Below, piece after piece: positions 63,167-64,000 of a stretch of DNA of 64,000 nucleotides. The position numbers and the translations under genes were made by a program. The stretch spans positions 1 to 64,000 of the forward strand of contig NZ_QRDV01000007.1 of assembly GCF_003386165.1 (NCBI RefSeq). The letters are read 5' to 3'. Below the pieces are notes generated by a model that saw nothing but the letters and a program-made list of their open reading frames with translations, ran no database searches and was not told where the DNA came from. Each line of letters opens with the position of its first letter. The first letter of the stretch is position 1. The DNA is from Winogradskyella eximia. GTDB taxonomy: Bacteria > Bacteroidota > Bacteroidia > Flavobacteriales > Flavobacteriaceae.

Positions 63167-64000
63167 TTATTTAGCTCCCCATTCTTTTAGAGAATCTTTA
63201 TTCATTTTTATATAGTCTGCATTCTCTGCTTTTTCTGCTTTAGCTAAAGATTCTTTAGCTGTTGAAATTGCTTTCTTTTTGTCACCTAAAGCAGCGTAAA
63301 TTAATGATTGCTTTCTCAATTGGTAAAACTTAGGATCTTTAGTCATAGACATCGCTTTCTCCATCCAATCTTTAGCTTGTTCTAAATCTTTTCCCTCAGA
63401 TAAATTATAAACCGCAGCAGCGTAATAATCGTTAGCTGATGGTCCTGCCATTACTTTTTCAATTGAAGCCGTTACTGTCTTAGCAGTTGGTACTTCAAAT
63501 TTTAAATTAGCCATAGTATTCTCCCAGATAAAACCTAATTCTGCAGAACCGCTTGTTAAATTGTCAAAAGTAATCGTAAACGTTTCAACTTTCATTGGTA
63601 ACTGCATGGTTTCAATTTTTACTTTAGCGGCAACTTTAGCAGCATCAATCGTTTTTGGTGCTCCCCAATTGTTGGTATCACTATAGAAAATAACCTCCCA
63701 AGATTTTTCAGAAGGTGTTATAAAAATAGCATAAGCACCTGCTTTTAAAGTATTACCAGCAATAACCACTTCATCACTAAATGTAATCATTGTATTTTTA
63801 TTAGCTCCTGCTCTCCATAGCTTACCATAAGGGACTAAGTCTCCAAAAATAGTTCTCCCATTCATGCTTGGACGAGAATATTCTAAAGTAACATCAGTTA
63901 AGCCAACAACTTGTTCAACTTTTGAAAAAGGACTTGGTTGTGGAGTTTTAATCTGTGCATCTACCGAAAACATTAATGTTAACGCAAATGTAAAAAGTAA
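63167..64000 (-). CDS. DUF2911-domain protein, 5' end outside the window
   Basis: At least 278 residues; the frame continues to base 64000, the minus strand reading LLFTFALTLMFSVDAQ before the mature part, so the signal peptide start lies beyond the edge (the ATG at 63973 is within it). The mature protein begins near QIKTPQPSPFSKVEQ. DUF2911: TLEYSRPSMNGRTIFG, VPYGKLWRAGANKNTMITFSDEV, ending in a helical repeat region (YYAAAVYNLSEGKDLEQAKDWMEKAM) with TPR-like heptads. Periplasmic protein of unknown role. Confidence 0.85.
   Translation of the reverse strand, partial: LLFTFALTLMFSVDAQIKTPQPSPFSKVEQVVGLTDVTLEYSRPSMNGRTIFGDLVPYGKLWRAGANKNTMITFSDEVVIAGNTLKAGAYAIFITPSEKSWEVIFYSDTNNWGAPKTIDAAKVAAKVKIETMQLPMKVETFTITFDNLTSGSAELGFIWENTMANLKFEVPTAKTVTASIEKVMAGPSANDYYAAAVYNLSEGKDLEQAKDWMEKAMSMTKDPKFYQLRKQSLIYAALGDKKKAISTAKESLAKAEKAENADYIKMNKDSLKEWGAK

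Overview
The window is chromosomal DNA from a marine-type member of the Bacteroidota, most likely family Flavobacteriaceae. It is AT-rich. The promoters that can be read follow the Bacteroidota pattern (TTG, about 19 bases, TAnnTTTG). Two proteins carry type IX secretion (T9SS) C-terminal tails, lipoproteins have an SxCSSDDD-type start, and there is a zeaxanthin-type carotenoid cluster, a fused CcsBA cytochrome c synthase and a bacillithiol deacetylase. I see no integrase, transposase, prophage, plasmid gene or CRISPR array. Gene order and composition look like ordinary core genome.

Layout. 1-473: non-coding, with a strong leftward promoter at the edge, an 11-bp hairpin and the thrS promoter. 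474-3715: thrS-infC-rpmI-rplT translation operon, in which infC has no ATG/GTG/TTG start. 3881-8707: large secreted amidohydrolase with an N-terminal beta-propeller, a Cof-type HAD phosphatase, a YjbQ protein and an EF-hand protein. 8870-17354 (minus): secreted Bacteroidota protein, AI-2E transporter, dnaB, accA, EamA transporter, LptF/G permease and tgt. 17690-20196: split transketolase and a small outer-membrane barrel. 20267-23489: FKBP lipoprotein, S4 protein, methyltransferase, phosphoribosyltransferase and aroK. 23563-24175: two identical tRNA-Lys(UUU) units, each with its own promoter and terminator, then tRNA-Leu(GAG). 24365-28050: a CarH-like B12 MerR regulator followed by crtI-crtB-crtZ. 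28052-38094 (minus): TlpA thioredoxin, YEGW lipoprotein, Crp/Fnr regulator, a T9SS protein and two different aconitases. 38334-42159: acyltransferase, a probable PHM-like copper protein with a SCO copper chaperone, tRNA-His and bshB1. 42470-49713: pckA, a Cys/Met PLP enzyme, a T9SS protein and ccsBA. 49816-57462: mscL, truncated haemoglobin, then a long forward run (DUF2520, kdsC, a small membrane protein behind an (AAT)16 tract, UbiA, Maf, lipoprotein, MscS, corA, Cys4 membrane protein). 57540-63021: PIG-L deacetylase, a 39-residue membrane peptide, a sodium:solute symporter and a Gfo/Idh/MocA oxidoreductase, read as one uptake and catabolic unit. 63167-64000: DUF2911 protein cut by the window edge.

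The most interesting items are (1) the copper cassette at 39492-41239, whose first protein has spaced His/Met positions like peptidylglycine monooxygenase; (2) the CarH-type regulator with both the Wx9EH and ExHxxG B12 motifs in front of the carotenoid genes; (3) the unlisted 39-residue membrane peptide one base before the symporter; (4) the (AAT)16 microsatellite next to a GTG start; (5) a tRNA-guanine transglycosylase without its zinc cysteines; (6) an SSB-like acidic tip on DnaB. All functional calls come from reading the sequence; no database search was run.
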